Source: Neurospora tetrasperma FGSC 2508 (taxonomy: Eukaryota > Ascomycota > Sordariomycetes > Sordariales > Sordariaceae). From it: 64,000 bases of DNA. The position numbers and the translations under genes are program-made. The stretch is from positions 4,504,171 to 4,568,170 of the forward strand of contig NW_009799179.1 of the NCBI RefSeq assembly GCF_000213175.1, written 5' to 3'. Below are positions 24,849-37,044 of this stretch, piece after piece. The notes below the pieces were generated by a model that was not told where the DNA came from, made no database searches, and saw only the letters and a program-made list of their open reading frames with translations. How positions within the stretch are numbered: position 1 is the stretch's first letter; the number at the start of each line of letters is the position of its first letter.

Positions 24849-26876
24849 TCAAACCCGCGGATACTCGCACGACTTGCCCGTCGGATCCTGCGTACACCAC
24901 GTCATGTACACGGACGACGACTGCACGCCCCTGGCAACCAAGCGCTCCCTGAGCTCCGACAGCCTCGGCGCCGCATCGAGCTGCGTCCGGTTCTGGCCTG
25001 TGGCCGGGTCGATGCGTCCGGACCAGAGAACCTCGCCAGCAGCGCTGGCCCGCGGCCAGATGATGGTGTCGAGGGCGATGGGGTCAATGGACTCGGCCCA
25101 CACGGCCACCTCGCCGCCGAGGATGAGCTTGGCCTCTTCCTCGGTCAGGTTGGCGGCTGGGTCGTACGAATAGACGTGGCGCCAGCTCTTGTAGGGGTTG
25201 CACCAGTCGAGGAAGGGCGAAAAGGCGGCGTAGTCGGCATTGTCAAAGTTGAGCCATTGGCCGCGGCCGCAGTCGAGGTACTGAATTTTGGTTATTTGTC
25301 AGCTTCTTTTCTTCGCTTTTCTACTTGCCCTTCAAATATCATTGCTTCCCCCCCGCGTCCCTTGCGTTTTAATTCTTGTCTTCCAGGCTCCAAACAAACA
25401 TCGAGATGAGAGTCAACTTACCCAAAAGTTGTAATTGCTGTCAATCACCTTGTGGCCTCTGCTGGTCAAGTTCTTGACCGAAGACTGACCAAGCCACGTC
25501 TGCACCACGACATCCTTGCCAAGGTTGATATTCCACTCGATCGGAATCTCCTCCCAAGTGAGGGGCGTCAGGCCCTCCTTCCTGATGCGCTCGTGCTGCT
25601 TATCGACGAACCTCTGGAGCAGCGGGCGCAACACCTCAGTATCGTTCGACTTGATGCCCTCGTCCAGCATCGAGTCGTTCCTGTTCAGCTCGTCCCCGCC
25701 AGTGTGGAAGTAGGCCGAGTACGGCGCAACGCGGGGCAGCAGATCGTCCCACAGCTTTCCGAGAAAGTCGTCGACCTTGGTGTCGTTGAGCTTGAAGGCG
25801 CCGCAAGGAGGCTCGACGCAGTACCACTGATACGGCCACAGGTCATATGCGACAATGAGGTCCGGGTGCGAGAGCGACAAGGACCCGATGTGGCCCGGCA
25901 TGTCGATCTCAAAGTACACCTGCACGCCCCGGAGGGCACCGTACTTCTGAATGAGGTCGATGTCGGCGGGCGAGTACGTCTGGCTCGAATGGTAGGCGCC
26001 CTTCTCGGCCACCTCAGGCATGGAGATGATCTGAAGCGGCCATGATTGCGAATCGGTGACGTGCACGTGCAGCCGGTTGAGCTTGCTGGTGGCCATACCA
26101 TCAATGGTCCGGAGGATGTTCTTGACGGGCATGAATGTGCGCGCAACGTCGAGCAAGATGCCGCGGTGCGGGTACTTGGGCTCATCCTTGATCTCAACGG
26201 GCGCGTACGGCGTGTACCACGAGGTGCCGGTCGAGTGCTGGTAGAAGAGCTGCGTGAACGTCTCGAGACCGTGCAGCACACCGATATAAGAGTCGGCCGT
26301 CAGCTTGACGTCGCCCTCGACGCTGAGGGTGAGGCTGTACGCTTCGCTGACCTCGCCGGCCAGTGCGGGTTTGAAGCTGGTTTTGGCATCTTTGGCCGTC
26401 TGATCGATCTCGAGCGACTTGATCCAGTTCTGACCCTTGTACAGGTCGGGCTCGAATTCAGACAGCTTTCCGCGGGGCTGAAGCATCCAGGGGACGATGT
26501 TCCTGGAAAAGATGGAGCCCAGCGCGCGCGATACGCCGGCATGGACGATCTCTTTGCTACTCAAGCTTGAGGTGGAATAGTCTTCTTTGTAGATGAGCTG
26601 TTGTTGCGCTGGTGTTTTAGTGAACAGGCCCTCATAGCCCGGACCAGCAGATCCGCCCACGTTGTTGGATGAAGAGAGAAAGAAAGAGGAGGAAGAGGAG
26701 GAGGAATTTGGGCGCCTTACAGGTTCTCCATTATAGGTAACGTTGATCTTCGGATGCAGGTACAGACTTGAGTTGCCCTTGGTGAAGCTCTGCGGTGCCG
26801 GCCATATCGCGGATACTGGTTCGAGGAGGGCAACGAGTGAGACTGCAAGCAGCCTCAGCGAGGGCACAAAGACCAT
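24849..26876 (-). CDS. Secreted GH20 beta-N-acetylhexosaminidase
   Basis: Exo-hydrolase that releases N-acetylglucosamine from chitin oligomers and glycans, working with chitinases in wall turnover and nutrition. Two exons (26876-25422 and 25280-24849) with a 141-bp intron join in phase 0 (NFW then YLDCG) to 628 aa. The signal peptide is MVFVPSLRLLAVSLVALLEPVSA, with the mature start IWPAPQ typical of the GH20 N-terminal domain. The catalytic domain includes YPHRGILLDVARTFMPV, HVHVTDSQSWPLQI, the acid/base pair Asp395-Glu396 in HTGGDELNRND, and downstream VVVQTWLG and the C-terminal GGEVAVWAESID, IWPRASAAGEVLWSG. A serine run (about residues 58-70, SSSSSSFFLSSS) in the N-terminal domain is an odd low-complexity insert. 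Several NxS/T sequons suit a secreted glycoprotein. Long open frames on the opposite strand (25452-26570) are shadows of this GC-rich gene. Confidence 0.95.
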
Positions 26877-29800
26877 TTCTTGACAATCAGTTCGGAGTGT
26901 TGTGAAATCTCGTTCAGATTGTCAATTCCAGTAATTGAACGAGGGTGATTCGACACGATATACGAGGTGATGCAGATATCGGGCGTGAACGATTTGAGCC
27001 AAAGGTACGAGGTTGACGAATTGGAGGACAAGGCCCTGAGAACAAGGGAAGAGGTTCTCTTTTAAGAACGTTATACAAGGGCTGGAACTTGGTAAACAGA
27101 AATGTGAGGGCTTAGAAGGAGTGGCTTGGTTTTTTATATTGGATGAGAGAGTGATCATCCGAAAAGCGGTTGAACCTTTAAACGTAAGAAGGGCCGGTGA
27201 CCAATCGGACAGGGGTATCTACCCTGGTGGCCTGCCCCTTGTTGTTGTGTTGCAACACAGCAGGTAGTAAAGACAGACGGATCATGGATGACCATCCGAC
27301 CATCCTCCATCATATTGCTGTCTTGTCCTGTCTTGTATTGTCTTGCCTTTTCTGTCGGAAAACCTGCATACGCCGTCCCTCTACATGCAGTTACAAGTGT
27401 TACCTCAGCCTGACTGCCCTGGGCTTCCTGTTGTTGATTCGCAGGGTTCGTTGGCAAAACTAAATAGTTGGCAGGTAAGTATCTGCAGTGACTAACTACC
27501 AACATGGTATGCTGAAAAAGCAACACGCGAGAAAGATGGGACGCAACGAATAAGCGACTGTCAAATAGATCAGTTAGGTTGGATGGCCAGACGAGACTCG
27601 GTGGTGGATCACAGATCACAGCCGCCGCTCAGGGTCAGGTCAGGGCAGTACAACAGGGTATGCTAACCCCTAGAAAACCTCCATAGATCAAGTCAAAAAA
27701 AGAGTCAAGAGACAATAGACAACGAAGCTGTTGGAAAAGAAGGCCTGTACGCTATCAATTGGGCCACTCAAGAAAAAATCAACTCGAAAGATGAAAGGGA
27801 TGTAACCCTCCGTACGCAGTAAGCAGTACGTGGGAACAGGAAGCTCGTACATACACTCACTAGTACCTAACCCCCATCCAGCCCATGGCACTCCGCGTAT
27901 TTGCGCCGTTGATGAGACTCTTTTGTTCAATTAGACCATTGACCCATAGAAAGTTCTTTGTTTGTCGCTTTGGATGTTCGATTTCTTGGTGTTTCTGATT
28001 TTTTGCCGCGTCATGTGTCGGAAGTAAGATGGTAGAGGTGATGTCCCAACATTATACTTGTTGGTTGTGGGTGCAATCGCTTTGGGGGATCGATGTAATG
28101 ATGTAATGTGCTTGGTTCGCCTCTTTCAGAAAGCAGCTCACTGCTGTTCGTTGCAATACAGTGTACTGTGTACAACTCTGCCAGCATCAAACTTGTTAGC
28201 GCAAAGCCGCCACCATACAGTATTCAGGGGTTCAGATGTGGTCAAACCAGCCATCTTTTGTACGAAGACCAGAATCCCTCACACTTGCAAATCACCGCGC
28301 TAACAGGGCCAATGCCGGCAGAGGTGTACAATTGCGAAACGCTACGTCAGAGGAATTTAAGCTTAGTGGACCTAAGTTTTGGAATAACAGCTTCATGGGA
28401 GACATGGAGACGTCTTTTTGGTCGATGGCGAAGTGTGCGAAGAAGAAAAAGATCGAACAATATCTGGTATGTTTTAGTGCAAGTGTGTTCGGTGCCAGTG
28501 GTGGTGGAGTGGTGGCAGTACCTACATCACAGGTAGAGGTACGTAGCCGGTAATGTATGTATACCGATAAAGTCACTCCCGTGCGGAGGACTACACTATA
28601 TGGGTTGAGGTTCGCGGACGGTGGGCCCCAAGTACGGTAAGTTACACCACAGCTTTTTCTGGTCGGTAAGCCACACGTTACTACACTACACTATGCATAT
28701 GCTCTCTCCCTGTGCTCTTGGGCTTGGCTGTGAGCTGAATGGAAATCTTGTGATGCCATGCCACAATGAATTGCGCCCCGGAACGGAGTTAAAGAGGGGC
28801 GAAAGATGGTTATTTATTACTTGGATCGTACATGGAAAAGGCTTTGGGCGGTGGTGCTTCCGAAAAGAGTGACACGATTGTAGTTGATTTCTGATTGTTC
28901 ACCACACCTCCCACGTTCACGATACTTCCTGCGTGTCCTGCTTCTGGCAACTCGAGCCTCAATGTAGGGCGAAGGCGGTGTTCTGGCATTCCGGCATACT
29001 CTGCCTCGTAGTGACAGATCTTGAGGTCGGCCCGGGTCGTTGGTTCGCTACTGTCCTTCTCTAGTGTTTACATGTTAGCAAAGCCGCAAGGGGCATGCGT
29101 CTGGAACGAGGATGTCTTGTCCAACGAGGAGGGAGGGGTGGTTTATAAATAATTCTTAGTGGTTGCACCGCAGTTAGAGGGATCCTGTTGTCGGGCGCCA
29201 CTCAGCTGCCCTACTTGATCTGTAGCGCTGCTCGTCTGTGATGAGCCACGATGCAATCCTTTTCTTTTCCTCCTGCTGATCTGGGACCTGAAAGGATGAA
29301 CACGCTTGCTGTATTCGAGGAAGAGGTAGTAGAGAAGGCATCGGTTGCTGCTCAGCTGCCCGAATCCTTCCAAGCAGTTTCGACGACGGACCGAGTGGAA
29401 CTCAAAAGGGCATCCCGATCCGCTCGTAACACGTCAGGTTTCGGTGTGCTTTTTGTAGTGTACCACGCTTCAGCGCAACAAGGCCCATGCGTCTTGACCT
29501 AGCAGAATACCACAACATCGATATCCCGTCAAGGGCCCACCGAGAGAGAGCAGACCACGGAAGAACGGCTATCAGTGTTGTGAACTGGGTGACTGCCTGG
29601 GCTTCAGCTGATCTGGCGGTAGACGGCGTCAAAAGTTGGAATTATGAGGGGGATCGGAGCAAAGGTAGCTCGAGGCTCGAGTTCGTATCGTCAATCTTTC
29701 GTGCCCAGTCAAATGTGGAATTTGTTCCCATGTATACTATATGATGTCGGTATGGCAGAAGTGATATAGACGGCACACGCTGTAGATCTACAGATGTCGT

Positions 29801-30991
29801 CCTCGGGCAAACATGGTGCGGAAGTGGAAGGTGGGATACATAGTCTGATCAAGCACCGTTGTGCTATGTGCACCCACGGAAAACGTTCTTCCCCGCTGCC
29901 CTGCCAAGGCTTTATAAGCTAGGTCGTATGTGGATCGTGCAGTGCTCTAGAATAACGTTGATGGTGCGCGTTCGGGGTTCGGACATGCAAGGCAAAATCA
30001 ATCAAATTGTCCGAAACTGGTCAATGACTTCATAAACAACGGCTTTGTTACGCAGTTTGTATGCGAAATTTACGTCCATACAAACAAGAAGCCCTAGAAA
30101 TTGAGTGATAATGGTAAGAAATTAGATAAATGCCAAGAAACAAACTTTTCTTGTACACTGATACTACCAAGCGTATCGGTATTATTATGCAGGATAGGCC
30201 GATAGCAGTCGATGTTAAGGTCCTTCGCTGGAACTAGTACACTGGTAGCCGCTGTATCATTGAATCCGAACACAGCAGGTATGTGTTATGTGTAATTTAA
30301 TAGCAATAGCCGGTTCAGCCATTTTCCGGAATTGAAAAGACCTTTGCTTATAAAAGCGAGTCAAAAGTGACGGAACCAAGTGGACCGGACTGGATTTACC
30401 CAGTTCCTTCTTTGACAGAGGTGTTCCGTCCCTTCAATGGAAGTGAAGAGACCTGAACCAATCAGCGGGTATCACCACTATGGTCATTCTAGCCACCGAC
30501 AAGCCACAAGCGCCACCTTACTGATTACACACCAGCCACAGCTGTCAGAGCAAGTCTCGAACACACGTTCAGTTCTGCTCGGCTTGGAACCAGGCTTCAA
30601 GCTCCAATTTTGAAAGCTTTATCTTCAAATCAACCTACACGATCTCTCAACCTACATCTTACGACCCGACAGCGTTCGTATCATTAGCACCCGTGCCAAC
30701 TCACGATAATTTTGATAGCGCTGGTTTCCTTTGCACAGAACCGCTGCACGAGCCCCGACTGTCGCTTTCAACGTTCGCGTTCTTGACCGAGCAAGACTAA
30801 GTAAGGTCTGCACCGCCTGCGACCTTGCGCTGATCGATTTCGCCGCCGCCATCTCGACACGAATTCGTCAGCTTTCTATAGTCATCGGCTCTCCGTCGTG
30901 AACGTTCAAACTCCAAAACGACCCTTTCACTCCCGACCTCGCGCCTTCGTTCACCATCGTCCCAATAACGCCACCCCGCCGATCGTGAACC
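26877..30991. other. Large divergent intergenic region, GH20 gene to NAB2
   Basis: At 4.1 kb this is one of the largest gene-free stretches. Small open frames near 28058-28576 and 29143-29744 overlap on both strands and have no recognisable domain. The part from about 29950 to 30380 is AT-richer. The last 400 bases before NAB2 are CT/AC-rich and probably hold its 5' untranslated region. No tRNA, repeat family or transposon end was recognised. Confidence 0.45.
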
Positions 30992-32617
30992 ATGGCCACC
31001 GAACTCACCACGGGCACCCCTCTAGCGGATGCCCTTAATAACGCCATCCAGGAGAAAATCGTGGAAGTGGGATGGGCTGGCAACACCACCGAAGCGGCCC
31101 CTATGGCCGAATACCTCGTCCTCATGCTGGCCAACGGCAAAACACAGGATGAAGTCGCCGCCGAGATTTCTGGCGACCTTCTCAGTCTGGGACCTGACGA
31201 CCCGACCGCATTGCACTTCGCTCAGTGGCTTTTTGAGCAACAAAATGCACTCATTCCACAGTTCAGCTCCGCGCCTGAGCCCGTAGCCGACGAGCAGGGC
31301 GTGATGGATACGGCAGCAGACAATTCAATGGGCGACTTTAACATGGACGTCACAACAGACGGTTCTGGCAATGAGCTTAACGCGTATGTCACTTCTCCAT
31401 CAACCCTCTCCAGACCTGGTACCCTGCTAACATTGCAAAGTCCCACTGGACCCAAGGCTATGCGGAACGGAAGCGGCAACGGCATGCGCGGTGGACGGGA
31501 AAAGCGTATCATGGGCCAGATCAACCGTGCCATGGACAGGACCCACGACCCCAACGCTGCTCTGCATCGCATTCGCGGCCAGTCTGGAAACGAGAGGATA
31601 GCGCGAGGCCCTCCTACAGGCCCGAGAATGGGCGTCGGAAGACAGCCACGTACGACGAACACACGTGTTGCCAGCATCGCGCAAGGATTGGCGAACATGG
31701 GCGGCCCTGCCGGCCCTGGTGCTATGGGCCCGATGAACCCGATGAACGGCATGAATGGTATGGGCGGATTTGGCCAGCCGGACATTATGGCGATCATGGA
31801 ACAACAAAGGCACATGCTGCAACAGATGCAGATGATGATGCAACAAAGTGGTGTTGCTCCCAATGGTCACGGTCCCCATGGACATGGTCGCGGTCACGGA
31901 CGTCCGCTATATGAACGCACGAGCCGGCCAAACTTCCGCCGTGGTGGGGGCTTTCAAGCTGGCGGCCACCAACACCCACAGAGCTCGGATGCTAGTCAAG
32001 GCGACGCTGCTCAACAAGGTCAGCAGGCCGGTGAAGATGTCGATATGGTGCAAGCAAAGCGCGAGCCCCCGAATCCCGAAGAGACGGTCTGCAAGTTCAA
32101 CCTTCGCTGTTCTAACCGCGATTGCAAGTTTGCCCACCAGTCTCCGGCGGCGCCGCCTAATATCACAATCGACGTGAAGGATGTCTGCAGCTTCGGAGCG
32201 GCTTGCAAGAATCATAAGTGTGTCGGCCGCCACCCATCGCCGGCGATCAAGGCGGCGCATCAGAGGGAAATGGACTGCAAGTTCTTCCCCAACTGTACCA
32301 ATCCTCACTGCCCATTCAAGCACCCCAGCATGCCTCCCTGCCGAAACGGCGGCGAATGCAAGGTGCCCGGATGCAAGTTCACCCACGTCAAGACGCCTTG
32401 CAAATTCCACCCGTGCACCAATCGATTCTGCCCATTCTCTCATGAAGAGGGTCAACGCGGTACATTCCAGGATAAGGTTTGGGTAGCCGGTGAAGGAGGC
32501 GAGCAACAGCACGTAAGCGAAAGGAAATTTGTGGATGAGAACGCCCCCGAAGACGTGGTCTTGCCCGGGTCTGAGGATCAACAAGCGGACGCCAACATGC
32601 CCGAGGTTGTCGTGTGA
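30992..32617 (+). CDS. NAB2: Nuclear poly(A) RNA-binding protein Nab2 with CCCH zinc fingers
   Basis: Nuclear protein that binds poly(A) tails, controls their length and helps mRNA export. The N-terminal PWI-like helical domain is seen in ADALNNAIQEKIVEVGW and AEYLVLMLANGKTQDEVAAE. A Met/Gln-rich segment (EQQRHMLQQMQMMMQQSG) and a basic RG-containing segment (RPNFRRGGGF) follow. Five zinc fingers lie in the C-terminal third: four are C-x5-C-x4-C-x3-H (CKFNLRCSNRDCKFAH, CSFGAACKNHKCVGRH, CKFFPNCTNPHCPFKH, CRNGGECKVPGCKFTH) and the last is C-x4-C-x4-C-x3-H. The frame is open throughout (541 aa), but 31384-31440 has a full set of intron signals: GTATGT donor, GCTAAC branch and AAG end, 57 nt. 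Splicing gives 522 aa with the join LNAPTGPKAMRNG, which I judge the normal form. Confidence 0.93.
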   Translation: MATELTTGTPLADALNNAIQEKIVEVGWAGNTTEAAPMAEYLVLMLANGKTQDEVAAEISGDLLSLGPDDPTALHFAQWLFEQQNALIPQFSSAPEPVADEQGVMDTAADNSMGDFNMDVTTDGSGNELNAYVTSPSTLSRPGTLLTLQSPTGPKAMRNGSGNGMRGGREKRIMGQINRAMDRTHDPNAALHRIRGQSGNERIARGPPTGPRMGVGRQPRTTNTRVASIAQGLANMGGPAGPGAMGPMNPMNGMNGMGGFGQPDIMAIMEQQRHMLQQMQMMMQQSGVAPNGHGPHGHGRGHGRPLYERTSRPNFRRGGGFQAGGHQHPQSSDASQGDAAQQGQQAGEDVDMVQAKREPPNPEETVCKFNLRCSNRDCKFAHQSPAAPPNITIDVKDVCSFGAACKNHKCVGRHPSPAIKAAHQREMDCKFFPNCTNPHCPFKHPSMPPCRNGGECKVPGCKFTHVKTPCKFHPCTNRFCPFSHEEGQRGTFQDKVWVAGEGGEQQHVSERKFVDENAPEDVVLPGSEDQQADANMPEVVV

Positions 32618-33669
32618 GTGAGGGGGTAAAGCAAGGGAAAAGGTGGGATTGTTTAAGGCATGTGCCTTTCAGGAGATATGTGGCACTTGTGCAGGCAGGG
32701 AAATGGACCAGAAGGACTTGGCTGGGATTCAGGAAGGTGTTTTGGTCCTGTATTATATCACTGGGATGTGTGGGTCAAAGACTGGATGCTTAGATTTATT
32801 CATGATTGCTGTCCAAGTGGCGTTCCGGCAGGAAGGGGTTAGCATACAATTGGAATCCAAGGAAGGCGTCGACTTCGTCTACATGTTTTCTATACTGAGT
32901 AGGGTGTTCTATATTGGAGGAGGGTATACCTATGGCACTGGAAGGGAACAAAGGAATTGGTCCCCGTAGCGTAGCGGCATTTGCAAAATTTTGGCCAATA
33001 GCTACAAACATTATACTCTGATTTATTACAGCCTTTCCTGCTGGGGCGAGTCTGTCGATTTTACGTGTGATATCCTGTGATGACCCGGCCACGACCGGCT
33101 TGCCCGGCAGTTGGAACGGTGGTCGTGGCATCACCATGACCGGCGGGAACGGCTCAACCCCGGCTTGGTCTGCCGTGGCTCGACCTGTCAGGCCACTCGA
33201 AGCACATTAGCGTGCCGAAGAGGGGTAGCCTTGCCGGAAGCCAATTCTTGTAGATTTTTGAAACTGGACCTGTCCACCCCGCACCGTTGGTTCCTCGTCC
33301 AACATTATCGTTTTTTTTTTCTTTTTTCCTTCTTTTTTTTCTAGTTTTTTTATCTTCTCCAAACTGCTTGTCAAAATCTCTTCGCGGCTGGGGATTTAGT
33401 TGTGCGTTCCAAGAACTTGGGCGGACAAACACATACGCAGATTAGTCCATCAAGATCGGATAGCAGTACAAGGTCCCTTGCATGCTGTGCTTCACATGCA
33501 TGGTGGCCCCTTGTTCTTCCCGTTAACAAAAACCTAATTTCAACTCTTCGGTCCGGCGACATCATCAACGCTTGTCGGCGATAACAGCCTCCTACATATC
33601 TAACCCGAAGCCAACACGGCGCGCCATCGAAGGGCGCGGCATGCGGATCACGAAGTCCTCAAATTTCTC
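32618..33669. other. Intergenic region NAB2 to HEM14
   Basis: About 1 kb holding the NAB2 3' region and the HEM14 promoter, with a long T-rich tract at about 33309-33350. No gene is supported; open frames are below 115 codons. Confidence 0.5.
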
Positions 33670-35853
33670 ATGATGTACAATACCAGTCAGCGCTGTCTGG
33701 CGCGCAACACGCGACGATGCGTCAGCAGCAAGTGGGCGCAACCAGCAAGCCTATCGACTTCACGGCTCGCAAGCACTTGTGCTTTTGGCTCCCCCGTAAC
33801 CACCAAAAAGAGGCGCAATGCAACCTCCTACGCCCTCTCCGCCACCGGCAAGACTCGATCCTACTTGACGTCGGTAACGCCACCAAAACCAGAGACCCCG
33901 AGGGATATCGCGATCCTGGGAGGTGGTCTGACCGGCTTGGCCACCGCCTTCTTCACTCGCATCTACAACCCCCATGCACGTATCACCGTCTATGAGGCGT
34001 CCAATAGACTCGGCGGATGGATTGATACGGAGGAAGTCGAGGTCACAACCCCATCAGGCGAAAAGGGCAAGGTCCTATTCCAGCGCGGTGGCCGCATGCT
34101 CAAGACGATGAACGACAAGCCCAAGTACGATGATCTGGTCTTCTGGAAGTTAGTATGTACAGCCTCTGCTGGACGCCGGTATGTACTCGGTAGCTCCCTG
34201 GGCTGGATTGTCCTGGCTAATCTGCTTTGATTTTGTCTGCCAATAGGTGAGCGCACTCGAGCTGGAGAACGAACTCCAAGTTAGGAGCAAAGACGAGCCT
34301 TTGGGCAACTATATCTATTACCCCGATCATCTAGTTGCCATGCCGCAGCCCATCTTTGACCAGAATCGACCCCTCGATTCGGCAGATTCGATCTTCAAAA
34401 CGGTGAAAACGCTCTTAGACGAGCCTATTTTCAAGGGTGCAGTTCCGGCCGCTATGAAGTACTTTTTCAGGGGCGGGTGCAAATTGACACTCAAAGACGG
34501 AGAAGATCAATCGGTCGGCGAGTTCTTCGGGCGCGCTACGGGAAATCGTGAGCTGATTGACAACACCCTCGGCGCTTTGATGCACGGCGTATGGGGCGGC
34601 GATCTATGGAATCTCAGTATGCAGAGCGGCCTATTCTCCAAGACGACTTTACCGAGCCCCGAAAAGGGTAAAATCTGGTATCCAAGGGAAGATGAAGAAT
34701 TGAGGGAAAGAATGTTCAGGCTCCACTCCCACGCCAACGAAATGCTACGCAATTTGATGGCCAAGGGAGAGAACTCGGAATATATTTGGTTCAAGAAGGG
34801 CTTTAGCACCCTGACGGACGCGCTCATACGGGTCTTGAAGCAGTTGGGGGTCACTTTCAAACTCAACGATCCTGTGCAATCTATCTCTCTTCACCCATCC
34901 GAAAGGATAGCGGTACGTCTTCTCTTTTGTTATTTTTATTCCCCTTCTCTGTCTTGGGGAAGGGGGGAAAAGCTTCTGCTGCTTCGATCAGGCTGATCAT
35001 GAGCCAGTATTATGCCATACAATCTACTAACTCTTGACGCCAGATAAAATCCACCAAAACTGTTCAAAACGCCCTATACGACAAGGTTGTGTCAACAATC
35101 TACGCAAAGACACTAGCCGGGCTCACCGTCAACAAGCTTCCCTCCCTAGCCCGCTCGACCGCCGTCACTATTCGAGTTGTCAACATCTGGTACCCAACCC
35201 CCAACCTCAACGCACCATTCAATGGTATCGGCTATCTTATCCCCTCAACCACGCCCCACAACGAGGAGGGTGTCCTCGGCGTGCTCTTCGACTCGGATCG
35301 CGAGCACCGCGGCCGCAACTACGGCGGCGACACCGTTCCCGGCACCAAGTTCACCGTCATGATGGGCGGCCACTACTGGGACACCGAGCCCTCCTACATG
35401 TACGATGAGAACAAGTGCATCGCTATGGCCAAGGCCGCGGTGGAGCGGCACCTGATGATCTCCGAGTCCGACGCCGCCGGCGCCGTGGCCATCACCAAGC
35501 TCTGCCACAACTGCATCCCCCAACACACGGTCGGCCACCGCGAGCGCATGGTGAACGCGCACCACGAGCTTCTGCGGGCCTTCAAAGGCAACCTCGCCGT
35601 AGTGGGCGGGTCGTATCAGACGCCCGGGATCAACAGCGCGCTGCGCGGTGCTGCGGACATTGCTTTCCAGATGTCGGGTGGGTTCTGGGGCAATTATGCC
35701 GGGGAGACGGTCGGGAAGACGGGTCTGCAGCGGTTCGTTAGGCCGATGTCAGATTCTTGGAGACAGGCGGAGAAGGGGGACAAGCGAGCGTTCCCGTTGA
35801 AGTTTGGGCACCCGCCCCTTCCAGAATGGTATGAAGAGGGAAGGGACGATTAG
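33670..35853 (+). CDS. HEM14: Mitochondrial protoporphyrinogen oxidase
   Basis: Oxidises protoporphyrinogen IX to protoporphyrin IX at the inner mitochondrial membrane, the penultimate step of haem synthesis. Three exons (33670-34152, 34247-34912, 35044-35853) join in phase 0 to 652 aa. The first 70 residues are Arg/Ser/Thr-rich and nearly free of acidic residues, as in a matrix presequence. The FAD motif IAILGGGLTGLATAFF (about residues 79-94) and the following YEASNRLGGWIDT belong to the amine-oxidase-like FAD superfamily. Other family blocks are RGGRMLK, ELQVRSKDEPLGNYIYYP, the central ALMHGVWGGDLWNLSM and the C-terminal VGGSYQTPGINSALRGA. Introns are 94 and 131 bp. There are adjacent ATGs at 33670 and 33673; the first is taken. 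Assignment is by motif order and length. Confidence 0.94.
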
Positions 35854-37044
35854 GTTTACTGCTGTAGTAGTAAGGACATGACCGCACCGGCAACGCAATA
35901 GAAGTAGGTGAGAAAATTTGTGAAAAGAGTCAGAATATTCAGTGTATAGTCCAGATAGTGTAATGGGGTTAAGCTACCCTACCTACTCTACTTACCTGTG
36001 AGGAATGGGGATAGACCTGAAACTGGGGCTAGAAAAGATTTGTGTGCAATGAAAAAGGTCCAGTGTCTTGGTTTCATACCCATTCTTAACTCCCATGCTG
36101 TCTATTGAATTTCTTTTAGTAAACGGTTAAACGTTCTGTATTAGTTACCTAAAGAACCTGTGAAGGTTATATAACCTATTTTCCCGTTGGTTTTCGGTGG
36201 TCATCTCATTCTACTTGACTTGGTGGTCACTCATAAAGCATATAGAAAGAACATTTGTGAACAAACCCCACGGATCGGTCCCAGCAAGAAATGTGCAGAC
36301 TCGCGAAAGTTCACGATAACCACTTTTTAAACTTTTCTGTTGTCTTTCGATTTCCTCTACGAGCCGTGTTTATTTTGGGTTTTCTGTTGAAGTTGACTAC
36401 CCAGGCGATGCTACTACACCTCCAACACTCGCTTGTTCCGTAATTGACCTTTAGTTAAGAATTGGCCCACCTCGACGCAATTCTGATCGTAGTACGTATG
36501 TATGTACGATCAGCTCCATTGTGTTTCTTGAGTGAAAACCATCAACAAAAACTGGATGATGTGTATGAGTTTCACGCTGGCTGGCTGGCTGGCTGGCTAA
36601 CGCTCTTCCACTAAACGCGCCATACTTGCTTTCTTTCTTTAAACCTCCTTCTCAGTCTCTCTCCACCCTTCTCCAACCAGTGTCACCTCCCATCGCTCAG
36701 AGCAAGTATGTATATAGAAGGGACATCTTTCCTATCAATTCTCAACCCCCTCCGTATTCCCTTTTCCCCCTCCCCCCCCCTTCAACCCAGATGCGTATTT
36801 AAAAGAAAGGATCAGTCGATACGGGTTCAGTTAGACTTCGCTTTCCTTTTGTGTTTTTTCCTTCCCTGTGTATTTTTTTTCGTTGTTTTTATTTCAATTT
36901 TTTTTTTATTAAACGTGTCCTCGCTCCATGAATACCCCATAACAACTAATACAACTACGACTTATGTACATTCACTGTCACCATCCGGAATTCCTTTTTG
37001 TTGTTCGCTTGACCGCTGAATGGCTATATAAGGTTTCCCTACAT
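35854..37044. other. Convergent 3' region between HEM14 and MED14
   Basis: A 1.2-kb AT/T-rich spacer with the two 3' untranslated regions. It includes a (GGCT)5 microsatellite at 36576-36598, a C-rich run near 36768-36780 and T-rich runs at about 36850-36910. No gene is supported. Confidence 0.5.
36576..36598. repeat. (GCTG)n tetranucleotide microsatellite
   Basis: Five to six uninterrupted copies of GCTG are visible directly, in the non-coding convergent spacer. No function is implied. Confidence 0.85.

Noticed and set aside
25452-26570. Two long plus-strand frames opposite the GH20 gene
   Set aside because: They are frame shadows of a GC-rich coding region; no domains, and the minus strand carries a complete GH20 enzyme.
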